Below are positions 24,618-33,037 of a stretch of 63,275 bases of DNA, one piece after another; position 1 is the stretch's first letter, and each line of letters opens with the position of its first letter. Under the pieces are notes generated by a model. It was given only the letters and a program-made list of their open reading frames with translations. It did no database searches and had not been told where the DNA came from. Made by a program: the position numbers and the translations under genes. Source of the stretch: Pseudomonas sp. RIT-562 (lineage in GTDB: Bacteria; Pseudomonadota; Gammaproteobacteria; Pseudomonadales; Pseudomonadaceae); NCBI RefSeq assembly GCF_026241895.1, contig NZ_JAPJIV010000031.1, positions 1 to 63,275 of the forward strand, in the 5' to 3' direction.

Positions 24618-25727
24618 TCAGATTTCCAGTACTTCCATCTCGCGCAGCACCTCGGCCACCGCCGCCACCGCCGCGTGCATCTCGGCCTGGTTAACGTGGC
24701 CGATGCAGCCGACGCGGAAGGTCTCGACCTGGGTCAACTTGCCGGGGTAGAGAATGAAACCCTTGGCCTTGACCCTTTCGTAGAATTCCTTGAACTGGTA
24801 ACGCGGGTCTTTCGGTGCGTGGAAGGTGACGATGATCGGCGCCTGGATCGCGGCGGGCAGGAAGCTGCGCAAGCCCAGTTTGGCCATGTCTTCGAGCAGC
24901 ACCTGGCAGTTGTCGGCGTAGCGCTGGTGGCGGGCGGGCAAGCCGCCTTCTTCGTTGTATTGCAGCAGCGCTTCGTGCAGAGCCGCGACCACGTGGGTCG
25001 GTGGGGTGAAGCGCCACTGGCCGGTCTTGGCCATATAGGTGTGCTGGTCGAACAGGTCCATGGCCAGCGAATGGGAGTTGCCGGCCGCATTCGCCAGGGA
25101 TTCTTTTCTGGCGAAGACGAAGCCCATGCCCGGAACGCCTTCGAGGCATTTGCCCGAGGCGGCGATCAACGCATCGAACGGCACCTGCTGTGCGTCGATC
25201 GGCAAGGCGCCGAAGGAGCTCATGGCATCGATGATCAGACGCTTGCCATGCTGAGCAATGACTTGGGCAATATCCGCCAGCGGGTTGAGGATGCCGGTGC
25301 TGGTTTCGCAATGAATCAACGCGACATGGGTAATGCTGGCGTCTGCCCGCAGCAGGCGGTCGACGTCGGCCGCCGTGGTGGGCTCGTCTTCGGCAGTCTC
25401 GAAGGTGCTGAAAGGGCGACCGAGGACTTCGCAGATCTTCGCCAGGCGTTTGCCGTAGGCGCCATTGATCAGCACCAGCACCTTGCCGTCACGGGGCACC
25501 AGAGTGCCGATGGCTGCTTCGACCGCAAAGGTACCACTGCCTTGCAACGGTACGCAGTGGTGACTGTCGCCGCCGTTGATGATCGCCAGCAATTGCTCGC
25601 ACAGGCTGGCGGTCAGCTGGTTGAAGCGGTCATCCCATGAACCCCAGTCGACCATCATCGCCTGACGGGTGCGCGCCGAGGTGGTCAACGGGCCGGGGGT
25701 GAGCAGGATGGGTTCGGCAGTACTCAT
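24618..25727 (-). CDS. phnW: 2-aminoethylphosphonate:pyruvate transaminase
   Basis: A 369-residue class-V aminotransferase. The PLP lysine is Lys193 in AASGKCLEGVPGMGFV, the PLP aspartate lies in LIIDAMSSFGALPID near residue 167, and the N-terminal ILLTPGPLTTSARTRQAM is the family signature. It converts AEP and pyruvate to phosphonoacetaldehyde and alanine, feeding PhnX. The gene is divergent from the LysR regulator at 25837, which most likely controls it. Confidence 0.95.
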   Translation of the reverse strand: MSTAEPILLTPGPLTTSARTRQAMMVDWGSWDDRFNQLTASLCEQLLAIINGGDSHHCVPLQGSGTFAVEAAIGTLVPRDGKVLVLINGAYGKRLAKICEVLGRPFSTFETAEDEPTTAADVDRLLRADASITHVALIHCETSTGILNPLADIAQVIAQHGKRLIIDAMSSFGALPIDAQQVPFDALIAASGKCLEGVPGMGFVFARKESLANAAGNSHSLAMDLFDQHTYMAKTGQWRFTPPTHVVAALHEALLQYNEEGGLPARHQRYADNCQVLLEDMAKLGLRSFLPAAIQAPIIVTFHAPKDPRYQFKEFYERVKAKGFILYPGKLTQVETFRVGCIGHVNQAEMHAAVAAVAEVLREMEVLEI

Positions 25728-25768
25728 TCTCGTGTCCTCGCAATCGATGGGATGAAGCTACGGGACTT

Positions 25769-25780
25769 AAATTGCAATTT
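25769..25780. promoter_or_regulatory. Palindrome in the phnW-lysR intergenic region
   Basis: AAATTGCAATTT is a perfect 12-base palindrome in an AT-rich stretch between the divergent phnW and lysR genes. An additional CAATCAAATTG follows about 10 bases later. This is the expected place for a LysR-type operator; the binding protein is inferred. Confidence 0.5.
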
Positions 25781-25836
25781 GCCGTGCTATCAATCAAATT
25801 GTTTGTTGTTATGCCAGACATCAGTGAGAGTTATTC

Positions 25837-26697
25837 ATGAACCTGTTCCAGCTCCGCGCTTTCGACGCAGTGGCGCGCGAAGGCAGCTTTACCCGGGCAG
25901 CCGCGCGGCTGTTCATCAGCCAGCCCGCCGTCACCGGGCACATCAAGGCACTGGAGGAGCATTACCAGATCACCTTGTTGCGCCGCACGGCCCGACGGGT
26001 AGAACTGACGGAGGAGGGCACTCGATTGGCGGCGATTACCCGGGCCATGTTTGGCCTGGCGGAGGAGGCGCAGATCATGCTGGAGGCTAATCGGCAGTTG
26101 CTCACCGGGCGTCTCGAGGTGGCGGCGGACGGGCCGCATCTGGTCATGCCGATGCTGGCCAGTTTGCGCGCGCGTTATCCCGGGATCACGGTGAACCTGC
26201 GCCTGGGTAACGCCCCGCAGACCCTGGCTGCGTTGTTGTCCGAGCATGCAGACGTGGCGGTGCTCACCGAAGTCGAGCCGCGCAAAGGCCTGCATTTGCA
26301 GGCCTTGGGCGAGTCTCGGATTTGCGCGCTGGTGCCGGAAAATCATCCCTGGGCGAACCGTTTGAAGGTGTCGCTCAAGGACTTGGACCAAGTGATCATG
26401 GTGTTGCGTGAGCCGGGTTCGGTCACCCGTCGCACGTTTGATGACGCCTGTATTCAGGCCAAGGTCAGTCCGCGGGTATTGCTGGAACTGGACAGCCGTG
26501 AGGCGGTGACCGAAGCCGTGGCGGCCGACCTCGGCGTTGGCGTGGTGTCGTCGGTGGAAGTCAGCCATGACCCGCGGGTGGTGGCCGTGCCAATCATGGG
26601 TGAGGGCTTGGTGAACCGGCATATGATCGTGTGTATGGAGCGGCGGCGGGATTTGCGGTTGATCCAGGCGTTTTTTGGATTGGCACCCGGGCAATAA
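25837..26697 (+). CDS. LysR-family regulator of the phosphonate genes
   Basis: A 286-residue LysR protein. The winged helix is at residues 1-60 (FDAVAREGSFTRAAARLFIS, QPAVTGHIKALEEHYQITLL), followed by a periplasmic-binding-type effector domain. It is transcribed away from phnW with 109 bases between the start codons, the usual arrangement of a pathway regulator. The effector is probably AEP or a product (inference). The stop is followed by a half-REP sequence. Confidence 0.87.
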   Translation: MNLFQLRAFDAVAREGSFTRAAARLFISQPAVTGHIKALEEHYQITLLRRTARRVELTEEGTRLAAITRAMFGLAEEAQIMLEANRQLLTGRLEVAADGPHLVMPMLASLRARYPGITVNLRLGNAPQTLAALLSEHADVAVLTEVEPRKGLHLQALGESRICALVPENHPWANRLKVSLKDLDQVIMVLREPGSVTRRTFDDACIQAKVSPRVLLELDSREAVTEAVAADLGVGVVSSVEVSHDPRVVAVPIMGEGLVNRHMIVCMERRRDLRLIQAFFGLAPGQ

Positions 26698-26706
26698 ACT
26701 GCGGCG

Positions 26707-26739
26707 GGGCTATCGCAAGCAGGCTCACTCCTACACGGG
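26707..26739. repeat. Solitary half-REP sequence
   Basis: GCAAGCAGGCTCACTCCTACA corresponds to one arm of the GTAGGAG REP class; no matching second arm is nearby. Confidence 0.55.
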
Positions 26740-26760
26740 ATGGCGGTGATCTTACGCGGC

Positions 26761-27633
26761 CTACACCATGCTCTCGCGCACCATCTGCAGAAAGGTCGCC
26801 ACCACCCGCCGCGAACTTTGCTCGCGCAGACACACCAGGGTCTCCGTCAGCCGCCGCGTGCAGTCGATGATTGGCAGCGCACATACTCTGGAATCGGCAC
26901 CAAACTCTGCGGCCGATACCACTCCCACGCCAATACCCACCACCACCGCTTCGCGCGCCGCCTCGCGGCCTTCAACCTGAATCGCCGCACGAATGCGAAA
27001 CCCGGCCTGGGCCATTTCCTCTTCCAGGGTCTGGCGCGTCACCGAACCGATTTCCCGCAACACCAACGGCGTGTCATCGAGGTCCGCCAGGCAGATTGAA
27101 TCGCGATCAGCCCAGGGGTGATTGCGTGAAACGAACGCCACCATCGGGTCGTTGCGCAGCGGCAGCGAGATCAGTCTTTCGTCGCTGACATCGCGGCCCA
27201 GCAAAGCCAGGTCAGCCTGGTAATTGAACAGCCGAAACAGCGACTCATCGGTGTTTCCCGTCTCGATCTTCACGGTGATCCCAGGGTAGCGTTCGCAGAA
27301 GCGCGCGATCTGCGGCAACACGTGCACCGGCGCATCCACCGCCAGAATCAGGCTGCCGGTGTGCAATGCCCGGGAATCCTGCAACAGCTCCTGCGCCTCT
27401 GCCTCGATGACAAACAGGCGTTGGGTGATGCCGAGCAAACGCTCGCCCAGGTCGGTCAGGCGCACCGAACGCTTGTTGCGGTGGAACAGCAGCACACCGA
27501 AGCGCTCTTCCAGCTTGCGCACTTGGTCGGATATCGCTGGCTGGGTCAGGAATAGCCGCTCGGCGGCCTTGGTGAAACTTCCATGAACCGCCACGGCGTG
27601 AAAGGCTTTGAGTTGGGCGTGGGAAACCGACAT
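26761..27633 (-). CDS. LysR-family regulator, probably of the MFS/FAD-oxidase unit
   Basis: A 290-residue LysR protein with helix-turn-helix FHAVAVHGSFTKAAERLFLT and QPAISDQVRKLEERFGVLLF. ATG 27633 (MSVSHAQLKAF) has GGAGG six bases upstream, so the longer reading from 27651 is rejected. It resembles the regulator at 25837 in helix-turn-helix and effector-domain wording (WADRDSI, LREIGSVTRQT versus WANRLKV, LREPGSVTRRT), suggesting the two are paralogues. It is divergent from the MFS transporter gene. Confidence 0.87.
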   Translation of the reverse strand: MSVSHAQLKAFHAVAVHGSFTKAAERLFLTQPAISDQVRKLEERFGVLLFHRNKRSVRLTDLGERLLGITQRLFVIEAEAQELLQDSRALHTGSLILAVDAPVHVLPQIARFCERYPGITVKIETGNTDESLFRLFNYQADLALLGRDVSDERLISLPLRNDPMVAFVSRNHPWADRDSICLADLDDTPLVLREIGSVTRQTLEEEMAQAGFRIRAAIQVEGREAAREAVVVGIGVGVVSAAEFGADSRVCALPIIDCTRRLTETLVCLREQSSRRVVATFLQMVRESMV

Positions 27634-27796
27634 CGCAACCTCCAGTAACAAGCTGAACTTATATTGGAAATACGATAAATCGATTTCACTTATTAATCAG
27701 TAATTGTTTTTATCGGCTTCAACCCGATGACTGTTCGGTCGAACAGCATCCGTGGCCATGAGCCTGCGCGTGCAATGGCAGGACTCATCTGACCGG

Positions 27797-27820
27797 TATC
27801 GCCACAGGGACCAGGCGATA
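27797..27820. promoter_or_regulatory. Inverted repeat upstream of the MFS gene
   Basis: TATCGCC (27797-27803) and GGCGATA (27814-27820) are perfect arms around 10 bases, about 80 bases before the MFS start and 165 bases from the divergent LysR start. A regulator operator is possible. The 268-base gap between the genes holds no ORF I can support. Confidence 0.45.
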
Positions 27821-27901
27821 TCGCAGTGCTCAACAATAAAAAACACAGGCGTTATTTCTCGATTTCTGCCGGCACACTCACACCCTGAGGTCAGAACCAC
27901 A

Positions 27902-29227
27902 ATGAACAATCACATCGGTACCATCAAGCGTTGGCGCGTGCAGATCTTCGCCATCACCTGGCTCGCCTACGCCGCGTTTTACTTTACCCGCAAAGCTTTT
28001 TCCGTCGCCAAACTGGGGATCGCCGAAGACCCCGACTTCACGCTCGACAAAATGGCCATGGCCAACCTTGACGCCATCTACCTGGCTGCCTACGCCATCG
28101 GACAATTCACCTGGGGCATCCTCGCTGACCGGTTTGGGCCCAGGGTGGTCGTCCTTGGCGGGTTGCTGATTTCTGCAGTGGCAGCGCTGGTGATGGGCAG
28201 CTTCGCGACCTTGCCGATTTTCGCCACGTGCATGTTGATCCAGGGCCTGGCGCAATCTACGGGCTGGTCCGGGCTGTGCAAGAACCTCGGCAGCTTCTTC
28301 CCCGCCGAGCAGCGTGGCCGGGTGCTTGGGTTATGGAGTTCGTGCTACGCCTTTGGTGGCCTGGTAGCTTCACCGTTTGCCGGCTGGTGGGCCTACACGC
28401 TGATCGGCACCTGGCATGCGGCTTTCATTTCCAGTGCGGCGGTGGTCGGGCTGGTGGCTGTGCTGTTCTTTGTTTTCCAGCGCAACAAACCTGAAGATGT
28501 CGGCTTGCCAGCAGTGGAACCAGAGCCGCCGTTGACGCCTGCAGAGGCCCATGCCCAAAGCCGGATCAGTGTGCTGGAACCGCTGCGCGAAATCCTGCGC
28601 AACCGCACGGTGCTGGTGCTGGGACTGGCCTACTTTCTGTTGAAGCCGGCGCGCTATGCGATTCTGCTGTGGGGGCCGGTGATCGTCTTCGAGCAGATGC
28701 CGTCGGTAGGCAAGGTCGGTGCAGCCATCATCCCCACCGCATTCGAACTGGCCGGGCTGCTCGGGCCAATCCTGTTGGGGCTGGCTTCGGACAAACTGTT
28801 CGGCGCCCGGCGCATGCCCGCCTGCGTCATCAGTCTGCTGGCGCTCACGGTATCCCTGGCCTTGTTCATGGGCGCGCTGCACACCGGCAGTGTGCTGCTG
28901 GTGGTCGCGTTGTTGTTCGTCATGGGGCTGACCTTGTACGGACCGGACTCCATGATCAGCGGTGCGGCAGCGATCGATTTCGGCACTGCCAAGGCGGGTG
29001 CGACAGCGGCCGGGTTCGTCAATGGCTGCGGTTCGGTCGGGGCGATCCTGGGAGGGTTGCTGCCGGGCTACTTTGATTCGGTCACCGTGTTTATCGTCTT
29101 CGCCGGCTGCGCGATGTTCTCCGCGCTGGTGCTGATACCCCACTGGAACAGCCGCCCGGCTGTGCTGAATCCAGAAGACGCATTCGTGCCTAACCGGCCG
29201 ATGAGCGTAAAACCCCTGCGTACATAA
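27902..29227 (+). CDS. MFS transporter, organophosphate:phosphate antiporter (GlpT/UhpT) family
   Basis: A 441-residue, 12-helix major-facilitator protein. ATG 27902 (MNNHIGTIKRWRVQIF) fits the family; a longer reading from 27752 adds a non-membrane leader. TRKAFSVAKLGIAED near residue 30, WGILADRFGPRVVVLGG (motif A) near residue 72, and GWSGLCKNLGSFFPAEQRGRV are OPA-family features. OPA proteins carry phosphorylated compounds in exchange for phosphate. With phnW/phnX and a FAD oxidase next door, 2-aminoethylphosphonate or a derivative is the likely substrate (inference). Confidence 0.82.
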   Translation: MNNHIGTIKRWRVQIFAITWLAYAAFYFTRKAFSVAKLGIAEDPDFTLDKMAMANLDAIYLAAYAIGQFTWGILADRFGPRVVVLGGLLISAVAALVMGSFATLPIFATCMLIQGLAQSTGWSGLCKNLGSFFPAEQRGRVLGLWSSCYAFGGLVASPFAGWWAYTLIGTWHAAFISSAAVVGLVAVLFFVFQRNKPEDVGLPAVEPEPPLTPAEAHAQSRISVLEPLREILRNRTVLVLGLAYFLLKPARYAILLWGPVIVFEQMPSVGKVGAAIIPTAFELAGLLGPILLGLASDKLFGARRMPACVISLLALTVSLALFMGALHTGSVLLVVALLFVMGLTLYGPDSMISGAAAIDFGTAKAGATAAGFVNGCGSVGAILGGLLPGYFDSVTVFIVFAGCAMFSALVLIPHWNSRPAVLNPEDAFVPNRPMSVKPLRT

Positions 29228-29237
29228 GGATTGACCC

Positions 29238-30629
29238 ATGAGACCTTTCTGGCTGGAACAGGCGCTGGCGGCTGAGTCCTGCGTGCCGTGCGAGCCTTTG
29301 GCCGGTGACACCCGCGCCGACGTGTGCATTGTCGGTGGCGGCTACACCGGATTGTGGACTGCGATCATGCTCAAGGAGCAAAACCCTGAGCTGGACGTGT
29401 TGCTGATCGAGGCAGACATCTGCGGTGCAGGTGCCAGTGGCCGCAATGGCGGTTGCGCGCTGTCGTGGTCGGCGAAGTACTTCACCCTGGAGCGGTTGTT
29501 CGGAGTGGCGGAAGCGGTGCGACTGGTGAAGGAGTCGGAGCGCAGCATTTATGCGATCGGCACCTTCTGCGAGCAGTATGGAGTCGATGCCGACTACCGC
29601 CTGGATGGCACGCTCTACACCGCCACCAACCGCGCCCAATGCGGTTCGACCGATGCGGTGATCGCGGCGCTGGAGCGCAACGGGATCAACTCGTTCACCC
29701 AGCGCCCGCTCGCGGATGTGCAGCGCATGGCCGGTTCCAGCAAGCATCTGGAAGGCTGGTTTTCACCGGCAGCCGCCAGCGTGCAGCCAGGCAAACTGGT
29801 GCGTGGTATGCGCCGGATCGCCTTGCAGCTGGGAGTGAGAATTCATGAGCGAACGGCCATGACCGGCCTGGAGGAGGGGCGGCCTGCGGCGATCCATACT
29901 CCGGGCGGCACCGTTCGTGCCGATCGGGTAGTGCTGGCGATGAACGCCTGGATGGCTCGGGCATTTCCTCAATTCGAGCGCAGCGTGGCGATCGTTTCCA
30001 GCGACATGCTGATCACCGAGCCGAGACCGGATCTGCTCAATAAAATCGGTTTGACCAGCGGCGTGACAGTGCTCGATTCGCGGATTTTCGTGCACTACTA
30101 CCACAACACGCCAGATGGCCGAATCATGCTCGGCAAAGGGGGAAACACCTTTGCCTATGGAGGGCGGATGTTGCCGGTGTTCGATCAACCGTCGCCCTAT
30201 GCCGGGCTGCTGAAGCATAGCCTGGGCGAGTTCTTCCCGGCCTTTGCCGAGGTGGAAGTAGCGGCGACCTGGAACGGGCCCTCGGATCGCTCTGTGACCG
30301 GCTTGCCGTTTTTTGGCCAGATGAGTGCCAGCGGCAACGTGTTTTACGGGTTTGGCTATTCCGGTAGTGGCGTCGGGCCGTGTCACATGGGCGGGCAAAT
30401 CCTCGCCTCGATGGTTCTGGGCCTGGACAATGCCTGGACCCGTTCGCCGTTGGTCAACGGCCCGCTGGGCTTCTTCCCGCCGGAGCCGATTCGTTACCTT
30501 GGTTCGCTGATGGTGCGCAATGCCATCCGGCGCAAGGAGCGCGCCGAAGATCACGGGCATCGGCCGCGGCATCTGGATGTGCGCCTGGCAAAGTTTGCCG
30601 CGGCGGCGGGCAAGGCCGACAAGGGGTAA
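29238..30629 (+). CDS. FAD-dependent amine oxidoreductase (DAO family), phosphonate locus
   Basis: A 463-residue flavoprotein. The Rossmann motif VCIVGGGYTGLWTAIMLKE is at residues 24-42, followed by GAGASGRNGGCALSW, the FAD-contacting stretch of the glycine/D-amino-acid oxidase family. A C-terminal FYGFGYSGSGVGPCHMGG closes the FAD site. FAD oxidoreductases of this type recur beside hydrolytic AEP genes, and some oxidise N-methyl-AEP or AEP to phosphonoacetaldehyde, bypassing PhnW (known). The gene starts 10 bases after the MFS gene, so transport and oxidation are coupled. Substrate is inferred from context; gamma-glutamylputrescine-type oxidation is the alternative. Confidence 0.78.
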   Translation: MRPFWLEQALAAESCVPCEPLAGDTRADVCIVGGGYTGLWTAIMLKEQNPELDVLLIEADICGAGASGRNGGCALSWSAKYFTLERLFGVAEAVRLVKESERSIYAIGTFCEQYGVDADYRLDGTLYTATNRAQCGSTDAVIAALERNGINSFTQRPLADVQRMAGSSKHLEGWFSPAAASVQPGKLVRGMRRIALQLGVRIHERTAMTGLEEGRPAAIHTPGGTVRADRVVLAMNAWMARAFPQFERSVAIVSSDMLITEPRPDLLNKIGLTSGVTVLDSRIFVHYYHNTPDGRIMLGKGGNTFAYGGRMLPVFDQPSPYAGLLKHSLGEFFPAFAEVEVAATWNGPSDRSVTGLPFFGQMSASGNVFYGFGYSGSGVGPCHMGGQILASMVLGLDNAWTRSPLVNGPLGFFPPEPIRYLGSLMVRNAIRRKERAEDHGHRPRHLDVRLAKFAAAAGKADKG

Positions 30630-30632
30630 CAC

Positions 30633-31961
30633 TCAGTGCTCCGCCAGCCAACCGAGCAATAGCCCGGTATCCGTTCCCGGTTGCGCTGCCGGGTGCGATT
30701 GAACTGCGGTGGCCCAGTACACCGGTTGCTCAGGATCGCCATCGAGGAAGCTGATCAGCACTGCGCTGCCCGCAACCGGCACGGCGCCGGAGTCGATGCA
30801 CTGGGCCGGCTCTGCGCAAGCGATGTGCACGGGGATGGCGCCAGAACGATCAGGATCGAAGGGTGCACTGGGCCACAAACAAACCATCATCCGCCCCTCA
30901 TCATCCAGAGTCGCCGGCTGTCCCGGTTGACCCAGAACCCGCGCCGGCTGATTCCCTGCAATGATCGGTCGAGGCTGGAGCCGGGGCGCTCGGAAGACGG
31001 TCGACCAGGGGATGGCGGTGAACTCGTTGCGATACTCGCCAACGCCGCTGTCCCTGGCGAGAATCGAAGCCTGGCGCCCTTGATGGCGCAGGCCAGTCAG
31101 CAGCCATTGGTCGTTGAAGGCTGGTACCGGATGTTGCGAGATTTGCACGATGCGCCCGCTGCACAAAGCGTCATGGTTGCTCTGGCCATGGATCTCTCGG
31201 GAGGAGCAACGCAGGCGTTCCAGTTGCCGCAGGCTGCGTTGTGAAGCATGGGCCGGGTTTGGCGCTGTGAGGCGCCGGTCTACGGCGTAGAGTCGAGCGG
31301 GCGAGGGTCCTGAGTTATGGCGCTGATACAGCTGGCTGATGGCCGGCATCGCCCTGGGATGGTTCGGCTCAGGGCGGAACTGCGCCAAGACCGGCTCCTG
31401 GGGCAGGCTGAGACTGTCGTCAGCCAGCACCAGCACGTGCCCCTGGTGACTGTGCTCGAAATGAAAGTGGATGCCTTCCTCTTCACACAGCCGACGGAAC
31501 AGGTCCAGGTCATTTTCTTCGTACTGGATGCAAAAAGTTCGGGCCGGGTACTGACCCATCAGCTCAAGGCGATAGCTGCTCTCGGGCAGTTCATGCGCCT
31601 TGAGTAACTGCTGGAGAATGTCCGGTACGCTCAGGTGATGAAAGACTCGGCGCTGGCTGCAGTCGTGCAGCGATTGCAGGCGCGGCATCACGGTGAGGGT
31701 GCAGCCGATGTGGTGTGACCCACGATGTTCGCTTGTAACGCACTGGATTATTCCGTGAATGCCGTTGCCATTGCCCAGTTCGAGGAACACCTCCTGGTGC
31801 ATCAACCGGCCGGGGTTGAAGGCGGATGCCAGGGCTATAAATTCGATCTCGAATCGATAAGGTTGATTCAGTGCTTCGTGGCCACTGAACTGCAACACCG
31901 GCAGTTGCAGATCACTTTTGAGTAGGGTCAGGTTGAACGGACTTTCCTTGTCGTTGTACAT
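30633..31961 (-). CDS. Short orphan VgrG-like protein (T6SS spike family)
   Basis: A 442-residue protein. The N-terminal part (LLKSDLQLPVLQFSGHEALN, YRFEIEF) is the phage late-control D/gp27-like domain; FCIQYEENDLDLFRRLCEEEG near residue 150 is a VgrG hallmark. The C-terminal part contains the gp5-type OB fold (DDEGRMMVCLW, VAGSAVLISFLDGDPEQPV). The protein ends soon after it, without the long beta-helical needle; typical VgrG proteins exceed 600 residues. No other T6SS gene is in the window. ATG 31961 is preferred to a GTG nine bases upstream. It may be a reduced spike for one effector, or a remnant. Confidence 0.78.
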   Translation of the reverse strand: MYNDKESPFNLTLLKSDLQLPVLQFSGHEALNQPYRFEIEFIALASAFNPGRLMHQEVFLELGNGNGIHGIIQCVTSEHRGSHHIGCTLTVMPRLQSLHDCSQRRVFHHLSVPDILQQLLKAHELPESSYRLELMGQYPARTFCIQYEENDLDLFRRLCEEEGIHFHFEHSHQGHVLVLADDSLSLPQEPVLAQFRPEPNHPRAMPAISQLYQRHNSGPSPARLYAVDRRLTAPNPAHASQRSLRQLERLRCSSREIHGQSNHDALCSGRIVQISQHPVPAFNDQWLLTGLRHQGRQASILARDSGVGEYRNEFTAIPWSTVFRAPRLQPRPIIAGNQPARVLGQPGQPATLDDEGRMMVCLWPSAPFDPDRSGAIPVHIACAEPAQCIDSGAVPVAGSAVLISFLDGDPEQPVYWATAVQSHPAAQPGTDTGLLLGWLAEH

Positions 31962-32193
31962 CGGGTGCACTTCTGCTGGCAGTTGAGGGACGCAGAGGGT
32001 ACGAAACCACGGCTCTGTAGGAACGCCGCATATGTATTTTCAGAATCGGCCTACAGCAATTGGTGAAGATGCCTATGCATCATGGCGAGCAAACCGGTGG
32101 AATTTTTGGTCGATTGCCAACTTTAGGCCGTATAAACTTGCACAAAGCGTCGGCCAATAGATGTTTCGGCGCCACAGACAAGAGAGTGAGTTA

Positions 32194-32901
32194 ATGGGCG
32201 CACAGTGGAAGGTTAAACACAAAGAAGCGGCATCCAATGCCAAGGGCAAGATCTTCGGCAAACTGGTGAAGGAAATCACCATTGCCGCGCGAAACGGCGC
32301 CGATGTCGCGACCAACGCGCATTTGCGCCTGGTGGTCGAACAGGCGAAGAAGGCGTCCATGCCTCGCGAGACCCTGGAGCGCGCGATCAAGAAAGGTTCG
32401 GGCCAGCTTGGCGAAACCGTGCAGTACCACCGTGTGACTTACGAAGGCTTTGCCCCGCATCAGGTGCCATTGATCGTGGAATGCGTGACCGACAACATCA
32501 ACCGCACCGTCGCCGAGATTCGCGTTGCGTTCCGCAAGGGCCAGCTTGGGGCTTCGGGTTCGGTGTCCTGGGACTTCAACCACGTCGGCATGATCGAGGC
32601 GTCCCCTGACAGCCCGGACGCCGACCCGGAAATGGCCGCGATCGAAGCCGGTGCACAAGATTTCGAGCCGGGCGAAGAAGAGGGCACGACCCTGTTCCTG
32701 ACCGAGCCTGCGGACCTGGATGCGGTGCAGAAGGCCTTGCCTGAGCAAGGTTTCACGGTGTTGTCGGCGAAGCTGGGTTATCAGCCGAAGAACCCGGTGA
32801 GTGGTTTGACTGACGAGCAGATGGCCGAAGTCGAGGCCTTTCTTGAAGGGCTGGACAACCATGATGACGTGCAGGATATGTTTGTTGGGTTGGCGGGTTA
32901 A
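32194..32901 (+). CDS. YebC/PmpR-family protein (YeeN-like paralogue)
   Basis: A 235-residue YebC-family protein. MGAQWKVKHKEAASNAKGK is the family N-terminus; RGTL-like features appear as ARNGADVATNAHLRLVVEQA, then YEGFAPHQVPLIVECVTDN and GSVSWDFNHVG. YebC proteins act in translation of difficult sequences and, as PmpR, in transcription control. Pseudomonas usually has a yebC next to ruvC; this copy lies alone, so it is probably the second, YeeN-type paralogue (inference). The acidic C-terminal third (GLDNHDDVQDMFVGL) is typical. Confidence 0.88.
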   Translation: MGAQWKVKHKEAASNAKGKIFGKLVKEITIAARNGADVATNAHLRLVVEQAKKASMPRETLERAIKKGSGQLGETVQYHRVTYEGFAPHQVPLIVECVTDNINRTVAEIRVAFRKGQLGASGSVSWDFNHVGMIEASPDSPDADPEMAAIEAGAQDFEPGEEEGTTLFLTEPADLDAVQKALPEQGFTVLSAKLGYQPKNPVSGLTDEQMAEVEAFLEGLDNHDDVQDMFVGLAG

Positions 32902-32920
32902 TTCGGTTCTGCAGTAACAA

Positions 32921-33012
32921 GTGTGGGAGCGGGCTTGCTCGCGAAGGGGTCGTTCATCCGCTATCTATGTCGCCTGAACCGGCCCCTTCGCGAGCAAGCC
33001 CGCTCCCACACA
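32921..33012. repeat. REP-type inverted repeat with trailing CA run
   Basis: GTGTGGGAGCGGGCTTGCTCG and its complement flank a centre of about 38 bases. The right arm runs into a (CA)8 dinucleotide tract at 33007-33023. The repeat separates yebC from the convergent kinase gene. Confidence 0.9.
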
Positions 33013-33037
33013 CACACACACACTGGATCTGTGGCGG

